Shown: one piece after another, positions 52,647 to 62,500 of the stretch
Numbering within the stretch: position 1 is the first letter of the stretch
Layout of the letters: the number at the start of each line of letters is the position of its first letter
Origin: Actinorugispora endophytica
GTDB lineage: Bacteria > Actinomycetota > Actinomycetes > Streptosporangiales > Streptosporangiaceae
Direction of reading: 5' to 3'
Length of the DNA stretch: 64,000 nt
Assembly (NCBI RefSeq): GCF_004363075.1
Contig: NZ_SNYN01000021.1
Location: 18,161 to 82,160 of the forward strand
Made by a program: the position numbers and the translations under genes
The notes under the pieces: model-generated
The model's database searches: none
Told to the model about the DNA's origin: nothing
What the model saw: the letters and a program-made list of their open reading frames with translations, nothing else

Positions 52647-55600
52647 CGGCCACCCCCACCACCCCCGACACCGGCCTGCTCGACGCCGGGCTCGCCCCCC
52701 TTGACACCGTCGCCGACGGCCACACCGACCGCGTGCGCGCCCGCGGCTACACCCACGCCGCCCTCGGCGGTCGCACGGTCGTCCGCCTCGTCCCCGACAC
52801 CCTGGCCCCCGCGGAGGACGCGGCCCTGGACTTCCTGGAGTTCGCCCCCCAGGGCGCCTCCGAGCCGCTGGCGCTGGCCCGCCCGCGCGGCCTCGGCTAC
52901 CCCGAATGGGCGCTCGTGCACGACCCCGAGCGCACCGCCGAGGCGCTCGCCCAGGTCAAGCCCATGGAGCGCGCCGCCCGCATGGCGGCCTCGCGCCCCG
53001 GCGCGGCCGTCGAGGAGTTCACCCGCATCGCCACCGGCGTCCCCGTCACCCACCTCGCCTCCTACTGGGAGCAGGCGGGACGCGCCTTCATCGCCGCCGG
53101 GAGCGCCAAGACCGCCGCCGTCATGTTCGGCAGGGCCCGCGAGGCCGAGCGCGTGTACAGCATCCCCGTGCACGAGGCCGCCCGCCGCGAGGCGTTCCTG
53201 GAGTTCGCGTTCGCCGGGGCACTCACGGTCAAGGCCCTCGCCGGGCACGCCGCCGAACTCGCCGAGCGCTACGACCCCGCCCGCGCCTACGCCGAGTTCC
53301 GCGAACTCAGCCTGCGCCGCACCCTGGGCGGGCTCCCCCCGTGGACCACGCTGCCCAAGCAGCTGCGCGGCCTCGCCGAGGACGCCGGGCTCGACGCCGA
53401 CGCCGAGACGGCCGCCCTGCTGCGCGAGCTCGTCGAGATCCCGGTCACCGCCTCGGCGCCCGAGGGCTTCTGGAGGGCGGTGCGCGCGGGCCTGGTGGCG
53501 CTGTGCCGCGCCGACGCCGGTGCCGCCCACGCCCTGCTGGGCCTGTTCCCCGCCAACGCGGGCCACGGCTGGTGGCTGGACCTGCTGGAGGAGGCCGGAG
53601 CGGTCGACCTGCTCGCCGACCCCGCCCGGCCCGTCTCCGGCGGCGCGGCGGCCTGGTTCACCCGCATGGTCAACCACGTGCGCGGGTGGCGCGACCAGAC
53701 CCCCGACCAGATCATGGGCCTCATCCCGCGCCTGGCCGGGCGGCTCGCCGCCGACGGGGAGCCGGTCCGCCTCGACGGCGGCCGCTCCGGGAGGGGCGGC
53801 TGGGTCTCCCCGAACATGCTCGACCTGTGCCTGGAGCTGGGCGTCCCCGTCCGCGCGCCGGACGAGGGGACGAACCTCGCCCTCGGCAACTGGGTGCGGC
53901 GCCCGGACCGCGCCCTCGCCTCCCTGCGGGCCGACCCCGTGTGGGAGCCGCTGCTGGCCGCCGCGGTCGCCGAGTACGGCACCGTCTACAACCAGGTCCT
54001 GGAGGACCTGCTGCCCCACGCGTTCCTGCGCCCCTACGTGGACCGGCGGCTCGGCGAGCTCGTCGCCCCCATGGGCGGGACGGCGGTCGGCGAGCTCCGC
54101 CACGGCGTCGAGCGGCTCCGGACGGAGGTCGACGGCCGGGTCTTCCACGCGTTCCCCGAACAGCGCGCCCGACTGGAGGCCGTCGACTTCGCGGAGGTGC
54201 TCGCCACCACCCTGCGCGCCGGGATCATCGACGAGTACGGCTGGCCCGCGCTGGACGAGGCCGCCCGCGAACTCGGCGGGACCGGCGCCAGGCCCGCGAG
54301 CGTCGTCGGCACCGCCAGCTGGCCCGTCCTCACCCTGGCCTCCGCGACCAGGGCGATCGCCGTGGGCCCTGGGGGCCGCGTCGCCGAGCACGCGCTGCGC
54401 CTGCCCAAGGGGGCCAAGGACCCGCTCGCCGTGTACGCGGACGGGCGGTTCCTGGTCTGCTACCGGATCGGCTACAACTCCCACGGCTACTGGTCCGACG
54501 ACCCCGGCACCCAACTGGACTTCCCCGGATACGACGCCGCCCGCAGCTGGCGCTGGAGCGGGGCGACGGCCAACGGACTGCCCCAGCTCACCGGGGACGG
54601 CGCCCGCATGGCCGGAGGGCGCGCGCTGCGCTCCGGGGAGAGCCCCGGAAAACGGGACCTGCACCTGCTGGGGGACGGCCGCACCTACTGGGCCCTGGAC
54701 GGGGGCACCCTGTACGAGGTGGACCCCGCCACCGGCGACCGGGGCCGCGCCAGCCTGCCCGCCTTCCTGGAGGAGCAGCCCCTGGCGGAGGGCGAGTACC
54801 TGATCACCCGCAACTCCACGCTCGCGCCGCTGCCCGCCCCGACCACCGGGACCCCGCTGGGCGCCGCCGACGGCCTCGCCGGGTTCGCGGTCGTGAGGAC
54901 CGGGCGCGACCCGGGCAGCGGCCTCGCCGAGTACCGGATCACCGCCGCCGACGGCCGGACCGTCGCCGCGGCGCTGCCCGGCGGACGCGGGCGCTACCGT
55001 GTCACCCCCATCGGCCTGTTCAACGGCCCCGGAGCCGCCACCGGCGTCCTCACCGAGGACAACGGGGTCTCCCTCCACGCCGCCGACGGCTCCGGCCAGG
55101 TCTGGAGCTGCCACATCGGCCAGGCCTGCGACTGCACCGCCAAGTGGGGCACCCCCTACCTGCCCGAGCCCATGTTCTGGCACTTCATGACGGTGCGCGA
55201 CGCACGGGCGTCCGAGCGGCTGCGCGCCGTGCGCGCCGCCGACCTCGCGCCGCTCATGGCGGCGGCCGCCGCCGAGAGCGAGGACCCCAAGGAGGCCCCC
55301 CGCACCATGGTGGCCGCCGCCGCGCTGCTGTCGGGCGGCCCCGGCGCCGCCGCGCCGGACCCCTCCCTGGTCCGGGGCGTCGCCGGGATCGCGATCGCGG
55401 TCGCCAACCAGCGCCGCGCCCTGAACGAGCTCGTCACCAAGGTCGCCAAGAGCGAGAGCAGGAGGAAGCGGCCCGCCGTCGAGAGGGACCCGGCCGGGCT
55501 CCTCGAAGGGCTGCTCCACTTCCTGGCCGACCGGGGCGGAAGGGACGCCGCCAACACCGGCGTCCACCTCGACCTCACCTCGCGGTTCCTGCGCGGAGGG

Positions 55601-57505
55601 ATCGGCGCCGAGGAGCTGGAGGAGCGGCCGCGCGCCGGCGTGGACTGGGACGCGCTCATCGGCAGGATCGGCGGGATCGCCTGGTACGCGGCCCTGCCCA
55701 CCGTCCCCGACGGCGTGCGGACCGAACTGCTGAGGTTCCTCACCCGGTGGTCCGGCACCGTCTTCGCCGACCCCGGCGCGGTCCTGGACGTCGGCGTGGT
55801 CGTGGGGGCGCTCAAGCACGAGCCGGGGACCGGCGGCGCGTCCCGGCGCGCGGCCCTGAGGAGCCGCGTCCCCGCGACCGTCCGGGAGAAGAGCCACGGG
55901 CAGCAGGCCACCGTCCACCACTTCGTCGAACTGCGCTCCGGCGACCCCCTGCCCCTGGCCGAGCACGAGGCCGAGCACGAACGCCGCCGCGCCGAGCTGG
56001 CGTGGGGCACCGCGGACCAGCTCGCCGCGTTCACCGCCGCGGCCGCCGAGCACGGACCCCTCGCCTGGGACCCCGACACCGCCGCGGTCCTGGCCGAGCG
56101 CACCGGCCTGTCCCGGGCCGCCGCGGCACTGCTGCTGGCCTGCGAACTCCGCAGGTACCGCTGGCGCGCGGGCTTCCTGGACACCGGGACGCGCAAGACC
56201 CTGGGCCTCAAGACCGCCGAGGCCGACCTCGGAGCGCGGGAGCTGGACGAGGTCACCCACAGGGACCTGCTGGACCTGTACCGCGCCGCGCTGCCGGAGA
56301 GCCCCGAGGAGATCGCGGCGCTGTGGCGGCCGGGCGGCACCCGCGCGGTCGCCGAGCGCCTCGCCGACGCCTGGAACGCCCGCTACGGGCGGCGCCTCGC
56401 GCTGGACGAGGCCACCGAGGCCGCGCTGCTGTCGGCGGGGCTGAGCGACTCCGTCGGAACGGCCCGGCTGCTGGCCGACGCCTCCGCCGCGCCGGTCCTC
56501 ACCCGGGACACGCGCTCCCGCCTGGTCGTGAGCGAGAGGAACTACGGGGGGGTGGAGCTCAGGCAGACCCCCGAGGGGCCCGACCGGCTGGTCGAGGTCG
56601 TCAGCGGCTTCGCGTCCCTCGTCCCGTGGGCCTACGCCGACCTGCCGGGCGGCTCCGCGGTGCGCCAGGGGGTGCCGTCCGCGCTGTGCGCCCTCCGGGA
56701 CCGCCTCGATGCCCCGGACCTGCTGCTCTACGGCACGCAGGTGTGGAGCTCGGACGAGGCGCGGCGGACCCGCCTGGTGGAGACGGTCGGCGGCGCCCCC
56801 TACCGCGACCCCGACGGCCGGGCGCCCTTCCCCGACGCGGTCGACAACGGGACGGTGGTCGCGGTTCCGAACAGGAACTACACGAACATCTGGTTCCGCC
56901 CCGCCCGGCTCGTCGACGGGAACGTGGACGCGACGGTGCTGCGCGGGATCGTCGCGGACTCGGGGAACCGGCTGAGCACCCTGTCCAGGATCGACCTGCT
57001 GCGCGGCCCCGGTTTCACGGGGATGGCGGAGCGGATCGCCTCAGGGGGCCTGGCCGAGGGCGCCCACGAGAGCGACCCGGCCGCCGCCGTGCCCGAACTG
57101 TCGGCCGAGGTCGCCGGCAAGCTCGGGCTCTCCGACGACGCCGCGCGCCTGTACCTGCAGCTGCTGGCGCTGCTGGAGCCCACCGACAGGCGGGTGCGCG
57201 CCGCCAACGGCTGGACGCCGGCCCGCCACAAGAAGGTCCAGGCCGAACTGGTCGGGGCGGGCCTGGCACTGACCGCCAAACGCTCCCGCGCGGGGCGCTC
57301 GGTGTTCCTGCCGGGCGGGTGGACCGACGCCAAGGCCCCGAACATCCCGTTCGAGACCTGGAAGCTGCCCCTGTACGACCTGGAGATCGACCGGCTGGGC
57401 AAGCCGTCGGGGCCGCTGGAGCGGTTCCTGCCGCTCAGGACGCTGCCGGAGACCTTCGCCCGGGCGTGGCAGCGCGTCCAGGAGGGTGACGCGCCGCGGC
57501 GGTAG
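52643..57505 (+). CDS. Giant uncharacterised protein of the DUF4132/MoxR/VWA block
   Basis: A 1620-residue soluble protein without signal peptide, membrane helix or catalytic motif that I can recognise. The N-terminus (~1-500) is helix-rich with repeat-like segments (QAGRAFIAAGSAKTAAVMFG, FAFAGALTVKALAGHAAELA). The middle (~560-860) alternates short beta segments and Gly/Asp turns (LLGDGRTYWALDGGTLYEVD), suggesting a propeller-like part. The C-terminus is helical. In related genomes such proteins are labelled DNA-binding without evidence I can see. AGGAGGAG precedes the ATG at 52643. Size and context suggest a scaffold or substrate-recognition subunit. Confidence 0.8.
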   Translation: MTATPTTPDTGLLDAGLAPLDTVADGHTDRVRARGYTHAALGGRTVVRLVPDTLAPAEDAALDFLEFAPQGASEPLALARPRGLGYPEWALVHDPERTAEALAQVKPMERAARMAASRPGAAVEEFTRIATGVPVTHLASYWEQAGRAFIAAGSAKTAAVMFGRAREAERVYSIPVHEAARREAFLEFAFAGALTVKALAGHAAELAERYDPARAYAEFRELSLRRTLGGLPPWTTLPKQLRGLAEDAGLDADAETAALLRELVEIPVTASAPEGFWRAVRAGLVALCRADAGAAHALLGLFPANAGHGWWLDLLEEAGAVDLLADPARPVSGGAAAWFTRMVNHVRGWRDQTPDQIMGLIPRLAGRLAADGEPVRLDGGRSGRGGWVSPNMLDLCLELGVPVRAPDEGTNLALGNWVRRPDRALASLRADPVWEPLLAAAVAEYGTVYNQVLEDLLPHAFLRPYVDRRLGELVAPMGGTAVGELRHGVERLRTEVDGRVFHAFPEQRARLEAVDFAEVLATTLRAGIIDEYGWPALDEAARELGGTGARPASVVGTASWPVLTLASATRAIAVGPGGRVAEHALRLPKGAKDPLAVYADGRFLVCYRIGYNSHGYWSDDPGTQLDFPGYDAARSWRWSGATANGLPQLTGDGARMAGGRALRSGESPGKRDLHLLGDGRTYWALDGGTLYEVDPATGDRGRASLPAFLEEQPLAEGEYLITRNSTLAPLPAPTTGTPLGAADGLAGFAVVRTGRDPGSGLAEYRITAADGRTVAAALPGGRGRYRVTPIGLFNGPGAATGVLTEDNGVSLHAADGSGQVWSCHIGQACDCTAKWGTPYLPEPMFWHFMTVRDARASERLRAVRAADLAPLMAAAAAESEDPKEAPRTMVAAAALLSGGPGAAAPDPSLVRGVAGIAIAVANQRRALNELVTKVAKSESRRKRPAVERDPAGLLEGLLHFLADRGGRDAANTGVHLDLTSRFLRGGIGAEELEERPRAGVDWDALIGRIGGIAWYAALPTVPDGVRTELLRFLTRWSGTVFADPGAVLDVGVVVGALKHEPGTGGASRRAALRSRVPATVREKSHGQQATVHHFVELRSGDPLPLAEHEAEHERRRAELAWGTADQLAAFTAAAAEHGPLAWDPDTAAVLAERTGLSRAAAALLLACELRRYRWRAGFLDTGTRKTLGLKTAEADLGARELDEVTHRDLLDLYRAALPESPEEIAALWRPGGTRAVAERLADAWNARYGRRLALDEATEAALLSAGLSDSVGTARLLADASAAPVLTRDTRSRLVVSERNYGGVELRQTPEGPDRLVEVVSGFASLVPWAYADLPGGSAVRQGVPSALCALRDRLDAPDLLLYGTQVWSSDEARRTRLVETVGGAPYRDPDGRAPFPDAVDNGTVVAVPNRNYTNIWFRPARLVDGNVDATVLRGIVADSGNRLSTLSRIDLLRGPGFTGMAERIASGGLAEGAHESDPAAAVPELSAEVAGKLGLSDDAARLYLQLLALLEPTDRRVRAANGWTPARHKKVQAELVGAGLALTAKRSRAGRSVFLPGGWTDAKAPNIPFETWKLPLYDLEIDRLGKPSGPLERFLPLRTLPETFARAWQRVQEGDAPRR

Positions 57506-57520
57506 CCGCGGGGCGCCCCC

Positions 57521-57561
57521 GACGGCAGCGGCGCCGGCAGGACGCCGGCGCCGCCGCCGTC
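57521..57561. terminator. Bidirectional terminator hairpin
   Basis: An 18-bp stem with one mismatch (57521-57538 with 57544-57561) and a 5-base loop. It lies between the convergent 3' ends of the giant gene and the small membrane-protein gene, so it can serve both. Confidence 0.75.
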
Positions 57562-57569
57562 ACCCCCCG

Positions 57570-57992
57570 TCACGGCCGGGAGCGGGCGGGGCCCTGCCGC
57601 GTCCACGCCAGGGCGAGGACCCACACCACCAGCACCACCAGCGCCAGCGCGGCCGGGACGTGCAGGCCCAGCATCCCGTGGCTGCCGAAGTAGGCCTGCG
57701 CGAAGCCGAGCGCGAACGCCGCGGCGCTCAGCACCATCGGAAGGGGGGAGCCGCGGCCGGGCCGCCACAGCAGGACCGCGGCGACCAGCTGCAGTCCCGC
57801 CGCGACGTGCAGCACGAGCGCGCCGGTCGAGTGCGCCGACATGGCGGCGAAGTTCTGGGACATCAGCTGGCCGGCGGTGACGAACTCCAGCGTCAGCACC
57901 GCGACGTGGGCGAGGGCGGCCGCGCGCAGCCCCCACAGCGCGGCGCTGGTCGATCCGGTGGAGGGGGGTGCGGCCGTGGCGGCTTGGCTCAT
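57570..57992 (-). CDS. Four-helix membrane protein (DUF6220-like)
   Basis: A 140-residue protein with four hydrophobic helices and short loops. The layout resembles the DUF6220 pattern: a first helix ending before a LEFVTAGQLMSQ loop, a mid-helix His (ALVLHVAAGLQLVAA) and a final LHVPAALALVVLVVWVLAL. Conserved His and Gln in such proteins could bind heme, but this is speculative. It is encoded opposite to the surrounding genes, separating the giant gene from the MoxR gene, and has its own upstream region shared with moxR. Confidence 0.65.
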   Translation of the reverse strand: MSQAATAAPPSTGSTSAALWGLRAAALAHVAVLTLEFVTAGQLMSQNFAAMSAHSTGALVLHVAAGLQLVAAVLLWRPGRGSPLPMVLSAAAFALGFAQAYFGSHGMLGLHVPAALALVVLVVWVLALAWTRQGPARSRP

Positions 57993-58255
57993 GGAGGGGA
58001 ACGCCTTTCGCGGTCGGTCCGCGGCCGGGGGACGGGGGCAGGGACCGGTGCCCGGCCGGTGCGGATCGTTCTCTGATTCGTCGTCCTCCAGAACACGGGG
58101 CGGCGGTGCCCGGTTCCCGGAAAGCGCGGTTTCTTAAGGACTTCTCACCTTCGCGGCGCCGTCCGGCGGATCGTCCCGGAATCACCGTCCGGTCCCGGTG
58201 TGTCCCTCCCCTCTGGTAGTTCTGTTCCAGTCCAGCCGAGCCGTAAGGAGACGCG
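57993..58255. promoter_or_regulatory. Divergent promoter region (membrane protein / MoxR gene)
   Basis: 263 bp between divergent starts, including an AT-richer patch (58066-58145). It should contain a separate promoter for the MoxR and VWA genes. Exact -35/-10 elements are not clear. Confidence 0.35.
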
Positions 58256-59431
58256 GTGCCCGAGACCACGACCGCCGTACAGATCGAACCCGCCGAGCGG
58301 CGCTACGCGGGGGAACTGGCCTTCCTCGCCGCGTACGACCAGGGGCCGCGCCCGCCCGGGTGGCTGCTCACGCCGCGCGCGGTCGTCACCTTCGTCGTCG
58401 GCAGCGACGGCGCGCGCCTGCGCCTGCCCGAACCCGTCGACGGGCTCCCGGCGAGCCTGGAGATCGGCGCCAAGTTCGTCGGCGAGCGCGGACTCGTGGA
58501 GCGGTGCGTGGTCACCCTCGCGGGGGAACGAGGGCTGCTGCTGGTCGGCGAGCCCGGCACCGCCAAGTCGCTGCTGTCGGAACTGCTGGCCGCGGCCGTC
58601 AGCGGTACCGGCGCGCTCACCGTGCAGGGCACCGCAGGGACCACCGAGGAGCACCTGCGCTACGGGTGGAACTACGCGCTGCTGCTCGCCAAGGGCCCCA
58701 CCGCCGAGGCCCTCGCGCCCTCGCCGGTGCTCACCGCGCTGCGCTCGGGCCGGATCGCCCGCGTCGAGGAGGTCACCCGCTGCCTGCCCGAGGTGCAGGA
58801 CGCGCTGGTTTCCATCCTGTCCGACCGGCGCATGGCCGTCCCCGAGCTCGCGGGCTCGACCGGCGACGCGAGCGGCGCGGACCTGGACGACGGCCTGTTC
58901 CTGGCGCGGCCCGGCTTCAACGTGATCGCCACCGCCAACCTGCGCGACAGGGGCGTCTCGGAGATGAGCGCGGCCCTCAAGCGCCGCTTCAACTTCGAGG
59001 TGGTCCCGCCCATCGCCGACCTGACCGCCGAGATCGCCCTGGTGCGCCGCCAGGCCGGGACCGCGCTGGCCCGGCATGGCCACGAGCTGCCCGTGGACGA
59101 CGCCGTGCTCGAGGCCCTCGTCACGGCCTTCCGCGACCTGCGCTCGGGCGCCTCGGTGGAGGGGTGGCCGGTGGAGCGCCCCACGACCGTGATGAGCACC
59201 GCCGAGGCCGTCGGCGTGACCACCTCCCTCGGCCTGCAGACCGCCTACCTGGGGGTGCCCGACCCGCTGGCGCTCGTCCCCGGCTACCTCCTGGGCGCGG
59301 TCCGCAAGGACGACCCCGATGACCAGGGCCGCCTGCTCGCCTACTGGGACTCCGCGATCCGCCACCGCGCCGAGAACGGCGCGCGCCTGTGGAAGCGCCT
59401 GTACGAACTCCGCCACGTCGTGGGGGAGTAG
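58256..59431 (+). CDS. MoxR-type AAA+ ATPase
   Basis: A 391-residue AAA+ protein. Walker A is GEPGTAKS (Lys104). The Walker B region reads RIARVEEV, with Glu171-Glu172 where Asp-Glu is usual. The following segment, CLPEVQDALVSILSDRRMAV, is the MoxR/MCM-clade helix insert region. Sensor 1 and the Arg-finger region are VIATANLRDRGVSEMSAALKRRF. MoxR ATPases pair with VWA proteins as metal-insertion or complex-remodelling chaperones. The GTG at 58256 follows AAGGAG. The VWA fusion gene starts 126 bp downstream. Confidence 0.93.
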   Translation: MPETTTAVQIEPAERRYAGELAFLAAYDQGPRPPGWLLTPRAVVTFVVGSDGARLRLPEPVDGLPASLEIGAKFVGERGLVERCVVTLAGERGLLLVGEPGTAKSLLSELLAAAVSGTGALTVQGTAGTTEEHLRYGWNYALLLAKGPTAEALAPSPVLTALRSGRIARVEEVTRCLPEVQDALVSILSDRRMAVPELAGSTGDASGADLDDGLFLARPGFNVIATANLRDRGVSEMSAALKRRFNFEVVPPIADLTAEIALVRRQAGTALARHGHELPVDDAVLEALVTAFRDLRSGASVEGWPVERPTTVMSTAEAVGVTTSLGLQTAYLGVPDPLALVPGYLLGAVRKDDPDDQGRLLAYWDSAIRHRAENGARLWKRLYELRHVVGE

Positions 59432-59556
59432 CCCCGGCGCCACCCGCCGCGCGCCGCCGACCCGAGCCGGCCCCCGGAACCCCGGCCGGCTCCGGGGGCC
59501 GCGACGGACCTCCGCCCGCCCCTGAACCTCAGCAGACACGAAGGGAGACCACGGCG

Positions 59557-62500
59557 GTGAGCATCGCCCTGGAAGACGCGACCGAGGCCCTGCCCGAAGC
59601 GCTGGCCGCGTGCGCCGGCCCCCACCTCATCGGGGTGCGGCACCACTCGCCCGTGCTCGCCGCCGCGATGCCCGCGCTCCTCGAGGCGGCCGACCCCGAC
59701 GCGGTGCTCATCGAGCTCCCGCTGGAGGCCGGGCCGTGGCTGGAGTGGCTGGGGCACCCCGACACGGTGGCGCCCGTCGCGCTCGTGCTCGGCGACCCCG
59801 AGCACGGCGGACACGGCTACTACCCCTTCGCGGACTTCTCGCCCGAACTCGCGGCCGCGCGGTGGGCGCGCGCCAACGGCGTCCCCGTGCACGCCATCGA
59901 CCTCCCGGCGGCCGTGGCCGCGACCGCCCCCGACCCGGCGGACCACGGCCGCGGCGCCCCCGGCCTCAACGGCGCGCTCCTGCGCGCCACCGGCACGGCC
60001 GACACCGAGGAGCTGTGGGACCGCCTCGTCGAGGCCCGCTCCTACGGCGCCGAACCCGAGCGCGTCCGCCGCGCCGCCCTCGCCCTGGGCTGGGCCCACC
60101 GCGCCGACGCGCTCGAGCGGGGCCGGGTCGGCGCCCGCGACCGCGCCCGCGAGGCGTGGATGCGCCGCCGCGTCGAGGAGATCGGCGCGGCGCGCCCCGC
60201 CGCCGTCGTCGGCTCCTTCCACGCCGCGGCCCTGCTCCCCGGGCGGGACCGGGCGGAACTGGTCCGCCACCTGCGCGGGGAGGCCCCCGAGGCGCTGCCC
60301 GCCACTGCGGACGTCGCCGTCCCCGAGGCCGGGGCGCGCCCCGGCCGGGGGATCACCACCGCGCTCATCCCGTACACCTTCGAACTCCTGGACTCGCGCT
60401 CGGGCTACCCCGCGGGCATCCGCGACCCCGAGTGGCAGCAGGACGTGTACGAGGCGGGCGGCGATCCGGACGGGGTGGAGCGCGCCGCCGTGCGGCGGCT
60501 GTCCGCCATCGGCGGCCACCTGCGCGCGGACGGGCACGTCTGCGGGGTCCCCGACGTCACGGCCGCCTACCGCATGGCCCGCGACCTGGCGGCCCTGCGC
60601 GGCCTGCCCGCTCCCGGCCGCCGCGAACTCGTCGAGGGGCTCACCAGCGCGCTCGCCCAGGGCGAGCCCCTGGGGCGGGCGCGCGCCATCGCGGGCGCCG
60701 CGCACACCGAACTCGTCGGCTCCCGGCGCGGCGCCCCCGCTCCCGGCGCGCCCGCCTCCGGCCTGGCCACGCACGTCGCCGCGCTCCTGGCGGACCTCGG
60801 CCTGCCCGGCCCCGACAGCGCGGGCGGGGGGAAGGAGATTCGGCTCGACCCCCTGCGCGCGAGGCGCGACCGTGAACGCCACGTCGCGCTCAACCGGCTG
60901 TGCGCGGCGGGCGTCGCCTACGCCGAGCAGAGGGCGGGCGAGAACGCCTCGGGCGGCGAGACGCTGGGCCGTTTCTGGACCGTGCGCTGGAGCCCCGGCA
61001 GCGCCGCCACCCTGGAACTCGCCTCCTGCTACGGGACCACCCTGGAGCAGGTCGCCCGGGGCCGGATCGGCGCCCGGTTGCGCGAGGCCGGGCGGACCGG
61101 CGACGGCGGCGGGCTCACTCCCGCCGCAGCGGGCGCGCTCCTCACCGACGCCGCCGAGTGCGCGCTCGCCGACCTGGCCACGGAACTGGGCGAGCGCGTC
61201 GAGGCCGAGGTGCTGCCCCGCGCGGGCCTGGCCGACGCCATCGCGCTGCACGACCGGGTCCAGCGCGTCGTCGCCGGACAGGTCCCCGGTATGAGCAGCC
61301 CCCCCGAATCCCTGTCCCGCCTGCGGACGCGGCTGGCCGAGACCGCCATCGCCTCGGTCCCGGGCATGTCGGGCAGCACCGACCCGGCCGACGCCACCGC
61401 GCTGCTGCAGGTCGTGCGCCTGGTGCAGGCCCAGGCCGCGCTGAAGGGGGCGGTCGGCGCCGAGCGCCTGCTGTGGCACCTGGACGCGCTCAGCCGAGAG
61501 GGCGGCCCGCTCGCCCAGGGCGCGGCCGCCTCCGCCCTGCTGCTCCTGGGCGAATTGGACTCCGACGCGATGGCGGCCCGGCTCGTCGGCTGGCTCGACC
61601 TTGCCTCGCCGCCCGCCGGGGACGGCGCTCCGTCCGGAGGCGGCGGGACCGCGCTCGCCCTGCGCCTGGCGGGGGCGCTGGCCGTGGCCGCGCCCGTGAT
61701 CGAGAGTGATCCCGGCGTGCTGGACGCCCTGTCCGAGCGGGTGGAGGGCTGGACCGACGCCGTCTTCCTGAACAGGCTGCCCGCGCTGCGGGACGGGTTC
61801 GAGACGCTGTCGGCGGCCGCCCGCGCCCGGTTCCTGGCCTCGGTCACGGAACGGCTCGGCGAGGCGGGCGGCGACCTCGCCGTGGACCCGGCCCTGGCCG
61901 TCGCCCTCGCCCGCGCGGACGCCGGAGCCCGCGCGGCCGTGGACGCGCTCCTGCCGGGACTGCTCGACCACGGCGCGCCCGACGAGCCCGTCCCGGGACC
62001 GGAGCCCGCCCGGCCGGGCCCGCGCGGCGCGGACAGCGCCATCGGGGCCGCCGACCGGTGGCGGCTCATCCTCGGCCGCCCTCCCGAGGACGATGGCGGC
62101 GGCGGCCTCGCCGGCCGGGCCGCGGCGGCGCTCGACGAGCTGTACGGGCGCGGCCACGGCGAGGGCTCGCAGGCCTCCGGCGGGCGGAGGGGCGGAACCG
62201 GCAGGCCCGAACCCGCCACGCGCGAATGGGCCGACGAACTCCAAGCGCTGTTCGGCACCAGGGTCCGCGAGGAGGTCCTGGGCCGCGCCGCGGGCCGCGG
62301 CCGCTCCGACGTGCTCGACCACCTCGACCCCGCCGAGGTCACCGCCTCGGTGGACCTGCTGGAGCGCGTGCTGTCGCTGGCGGGCGCGCTGCCCGAGGCC
62401 AGGCTCGCCCGGCTGCGGCCGCTGGTGGACCGGATCATCCGGCAGCTCGTCGCCCAGTTGGCGCGCCGCCTGCGCCCGGCCCTGTCGGGGCTGTCGGTGC

